Shown here in pieces: positions 5,885-8,461 of a stretch of DNA of 8,461 bases. The position numbers and the translations under genes were made by a program. Numbering within the stretch: the first letter of the stretch is position 1; each line of letters opens with the position of its first letter. The stretch is from Rikenellaceae bacterium (GTDB lineage: Bacteria > Bacteroidota > Bacteroidia > Bacteroidales > Rikenellaceae): the NCBI GenBank assembly GCA_020859875.1, contig JAJBVJ010000049.1, positions 1 through 8,461 of the forward strand. Reading direction: 5' to 3'. The notes beneath the pieces are model-generated. The model was not told where the DNA came from and made no database searches. It worked only from the letters and a program-made list of their open reading frames with translations.

Positions 5885-6781
5885 TCACATACCGTCTTCG
5901 TAAAGCTGGCGTATGATCCCGTCCGTCAAACCGACTTTGGGTATGATGATGTAGGCTACCCCGGACTTATTTGCGGCTGTAAGAAAGAGATTTAAGGCCG
6001 GCAAGATCACATCGGCACGATAGGAATTAAGGCCCGCCCTTTCCATTCTCTCCAAGTAATCCATCGACGCAAGGCTTTTGTAAAGTCCCTCGAGCTGCGT
6101 GACATTTACCCTATCGCTGCTCTTTTTCCGCAGAAGGTTTTGGACTTTATTGATATTGCCTCCCGATCCAATAATTGCCGCCGGACTGTACTCCATGCGG
6201 ATCTTTTCCAGGTGTGCCGCAAATTCCCGCGCCTCGGCCTTATCTACTCCCTTGCTCAGTATCCTCACGGTGCCGAGCCGGAAAGAGCGGGAGGAAACCG
6301 CTTTATGGTCGCTGTAAACGATTATCTCGGTACTGCCCCCGCCCACGTCCATATAGACGTAACTTTTGTCGGGGTCTATGAAAGAATCGAATTTACCGGC
6401 CTTATAGATTAGCCCGGCCTCTTCGGTGCCGCTGATAATTTCGATCTTTATTCCTGCAGCCTTTTTTATAAGTTTAATCAACTCTTTGCCGTTGGCGGCC
6501 TCGCGCATGGCGCTTGTGGCGCATGCGCGGTAATGGTCGACACGGTAGGCCTTCATCAGGTGGGCGAATCCTTCCATCGCCTCTACGGTAAGTTTACGCT
6601 TGGTCTCCAGAACTTTACCTTCGGTGAAGACATCCTCCCCGAGACGGATCGGAACACGGATATATGCGGCCTTTTTAAATTCGGTTTCGCTCGTGTATGA
6701 TTCGATATACTTTATCAGCAACCGGATGGCGTTGGAGCCGATATCGATTGCGGCGAGGGTCTCATTTTTCATCTTTGCCAT
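5885..6781 (-). CDS. ppx: Exopolyphosphatase, Ppx/GppA family (short, single catalytic module)
   Basis: 298 residues. It has the sugar kinase/Hsp70/actin-like fold motifs of Ppx/GppA phosphatases: AAIDIGSNAIRLLI (10-23, first phosphate loop), ATSAMREAANG (88-98), ISGTEEAGLIY (116-126, with the likely catalytic Glu120/121), YMDVGGGSTEI (143-153, second phosphate loop), GSGGNINKV (205-213) and YRADVILPAL (254-263). It should cut terminal phosphate from polyphosphate, or hydrolyse pppGpp if GppA-like. It lacks the C-terminal HD-type domain of the roughly 500-residue E. coli enzymes and matches the short bacterial form. The ATG at 6781 overlaps the ppk1 stop by 20 bp in another frame, and Met4 (6772) would still overlap by 11 bp, so translation is probably coupled. 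Its pairing with ppk1 favours a polyphosphate role over (p)ppGpp. Confidence 0.88.
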   Translation of the reverse strand: MAKMKNETLAAIDIGSNAIRLLIKYIESYTSETEFKKAAYIRVPIRLGEDVFTEGKVLETKRKLTVEAMEGFAHLMKAYRVDHYRACATSAMREAANGKELIKLIKKAAGIKIEIISGTEEAGLIYKAGKFDSFIDPDKSYVYMDVGGGSTEIIVYSDHKAVSSRSFRLGTVRILSKGVDKAEAREFAAHLEKIRMEYSPAAIIGSGGNINKVQNLLRKKSSDRVNVTQLEGLYKSLASMDYLERMERAGLNSYRADVILPALNLFLTAANKSGVAYIIIPKVGLTDGIIRQLYEDGM

Positions 6782-8461
6782 CGGTCATCGAGTTATAGTA
6801 GGAATAGAGAGCCGTCTGGCTCCTTACTGCAGGCGTCTGAAGAGCATCCCGCCGGACATACATCCTTTTATCGGACGATGTGAGCATTCGCGCCTTAACG
6901 TTGTCGCTCCATTCGATTTCGAATACATCGAGCATCGTCTTTTTCAACCGCGCATCGAGTATGGGAACGGCGGCTTCGATACGCCGGTCGAGGTTGCGGG
7001 TCATAATATCGGCACTGCTGATATATATCTTCTCATGGCCCCCGTTAGCGAAGATCATAAACCGGGCATGTTCGAGCAGGGTGTCCACAATACTTATGAT
7101 CTCGATATTTCCGTTGGCGGGCGGGCGGAGAGAGCATGCTCCCCTTACTATGAGTTTGAATTTGACCCCGGCCTCGGCCGCCTTGTAGAAATGCATTATC
7201 ATCTTCTCGTCCGTAAGGCTGTTGAATTTACCGTACATATAGGCCGGATTCCCCTTCCTGGCATGGTGTATTTCCCTATCGACCATTTTAACTATCGAAT
7301 CCCGCATGTCGTACGGCGATACGAGCATGCTGTCGAATGTATGCTGGTGGAAGGGATTATCGATTATAGAGAAAAGTTTTTGGGCATCGGAGACAATATC
7401 TTCGTTACAGGTCAACAGTCCGAAGTCGCTGTAAAGCCGCGCCGTGGATTCGTTGAAATTACCCGTGCCCGCATATATATAACCCTGACGGCCGCTCCCC
7501 TCCCGCCTCTCGACAAGTATGAGTTTGCAGTGTACTTTCAGCTCTTCCGAACTATGGATCACCCTGATATTCTCCGACTGGAGATGTGCGGAATCCATTA
7601 TATTTTTCTCCTCGTCGAAACGAGCCTTCAGCTCGACCAGCACCGTCACCTTCTTTCCGTTTTTCGCGGCATTTATCAGGGCATTAATAACTTTTGAATG
7701 GTCTGCCGTGCGGTAAAGGGTGATATATATCGACTCCACCCGGGGATCTATGGCCACCTCGCGTAAAAAATCGATCACATGCTGGAAGGTATGGTAGGGA
7801 AAATTAAGCAGTATATCCTTCCTTCGCATTATTTTCAATATGCTGGTATAAGGAATAATATCGGGGTGCCTCATCGGAAGCGGCTTCTTGCTTTCCAATT
7901 CGGGCCTGATGACCGGAAACTGCATAAGGTCGGACATCATATGGTACCTACCTCCCGGATTAAGGGATTCTTTGAGCCGCAGCCCGAGTTTGCCGGCGAT
8001 CAGATTAAGCAGGTCGGCGGGCATGAATTTATCGTATATCAATCGTATAGGGTGGCCGTGGTTTCTTTTTGTGATACCGGTCTCCATCTTTTCGATAAAA
8101 CTTTTCGATACGTCGTCGTCGATCGAGAGCTCCGCATCCCGGATGATCTTGAAAGTGTATGCCGAGATATTTTCATAGGGGAACATAAAGAATATATCCC
8201 CGAGGCACAGCCTTACTATATCGTCGAGGAAAATTACGTCTGTCGATGTCGGATCGCTCGTGGGAAGCACCACGAAGCGCGGGCAGGCCTCGCTCACCGG
8301 AAGCTGGATAATGGAATATCGAAAGGGCTGGTTTATCTTGCCCGTATCCATCCGTACCGCAAGGTATATTTTACCGTCGGGCAGGAAGGGTATTCTCATC
8401 GATTTGCGGATCATCAGCGGAACTATCCTTTGGGAAACGATATTTGCGAAATATTCACGGC
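6762..8461 (-). CDS. ppk1: Polyphosphate kinase 1, 5' end beyond the window
   Basis: The frame is open to the window edge, so the CDS is partial; 565 C-terminal residues are visible, about 120 short of a typical PPK1 of nearly 700. A Met at 8414 is internal, since the codons before it (REYFANIVSQRIVPL) fit the PPK1 N-domain. Numbered from that Met, motifs include VHCKLILVERR (294-304) with His295 at the autophosphorylated histidine position, YAGTGNFNESTARLYSDFGLLT (314-335), VRGACSLRP (423-431), LLEHARFMIF (446-455) with the second conserved His449, and ISSADIMTRNLDRRIE (465-480). PPK1 reversibly transfers the gamma phosphate of ATP to polyphosphate at the inner membrane. All visible catalytic elements look intact. 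It is upstream of, and overlaps, ppx in one operon. Confidence 0.93.
   Translation of the reverse strand, partial: REYFANIVSQRIVPLMIRKSMRIPFLPDGKIYLAVRMDTGKINQPFRYSIIQLPVSEACPRFVVLPTSDPTSTDVIFLDDIVRLCLGDIFFMFPYENISAYTFKIIRDAELSIDDDVSKSFIEKMETGITKRNHGHPIRLIYDKFMPADLLNLIAGKLGLRLKESLNPGGRYHMMSDLMQFPVIRPELESKKPLPMRHPDIIPYTSILKIMRRKDILLNFPYHTFQHVIDFLREVAIDPRVESIYITLYRTADHSKVINALINAAKNGKKVTVLVELKARFDEEKNIMDSAHLQSENIRVIHSSEELKVHCKLILVERREGSGRQGYIYAGTGNFNESTARLYSDFGLLTCNEDIVSDAQKLFSIIDNPFHQHTFDSMLVSPYDMRDSIVKMVDREIHHARKGNPAYMYGKFNSLTDEKMIMHFYKAAEAGVKFKLIVRGACSLRPPANGNIEIISIVDTLLEHARFMIFANGGHEKIYISSADIMTRNLDRRIEAAVPILDARLKKTMLDVFEIEWSDNVKARMLTSSDKRMYVRRDALQTPAVRSQTALYSYYNSMTDGKDEK

Noticed and set aside
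6600..7697. Plus-strand open frame of 365 codons
   Set aside because: It lies antisense to ppk1 and ppx, whose motifs are unambiguous; its own sequence shows no family pattern.
1..8461. CRISPR arrays, insertion sequences, tRNA or rRNA genes
   Set aside because: No regularly spaced repeats, transposase frames with terminal repeats, cloverleaf or rRNA sequences were seen on either strand.

Overview
The window looks like a chromosomal segment of a Bacteroidales bacterium. I infer this from FimA/Mfa-type fimbrial lipoproteins, promoters that resemble the Bacteroidetes TTTG / TAnnTTTG pattern with no clear Shine-Dalgarno sequences, and moderate GC. A Rikenellaceae/Alistipes-like host is possible, but the genus cannot be fixed from the sequence alone.

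Layout. (1) Bases 1-2356, minus strand: a fimbrial operon, transcribed right to left. It encodes a Mfa1/FimA-like shaft fimbrillin, then a FimB/Mfa2-family anchor, then the start of a third lipoprotein that runs off the window. Gaps between genes are about 20 bp. The anchor gene is broken by a +1 frameshift at a run of seven G residues (coding strand). (2) Bases 2357-2552: a divergent intergenic region with candidate promoters for both directions and two flanking imperfect repeats. (3) Bases 2553-5457, plus strand: a two-gene operon. The first gene encodes a membrane polyferredoxin, NapH-like in its N-terminal half, with an internal twin-arginine motif followed by four more cysteine clusters. 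The second encodes a Tat-exported, probably lipidated aldo/keto reductase with a C-terminal 2x[4Fe-4S] domain. It ends in a strong intrinsic terminator. (4) Bases 5511-5834: no protein gene, but promoter-like boxes, several stable hairpins and a second strong plus-strand terminator. This is best explained as an independent small RNA of about 175-200 nt. (5) Bases 5885-8461, minus strand: an overlapping ppk1-ppx pair for polyphosphate synthesis and hydrolysis. The ppk1 5' end lies beyond the window.

How the genes work together. The fimbrial genes supply shaft, anchor and accessory subunits of one surface fimbria. The polyferredoxin could carry electrons from the cytoplasm or quinone pool across the membrane to the exported reductase; its substrate is unknown. 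Ppk1 and Ppx set polyphosphate levels. The most interesting points are the orphan structured RNA, the G-tract frameshift in the fimbrial anchor, and the transmembrane polyferredoxin/exported reductase pair.
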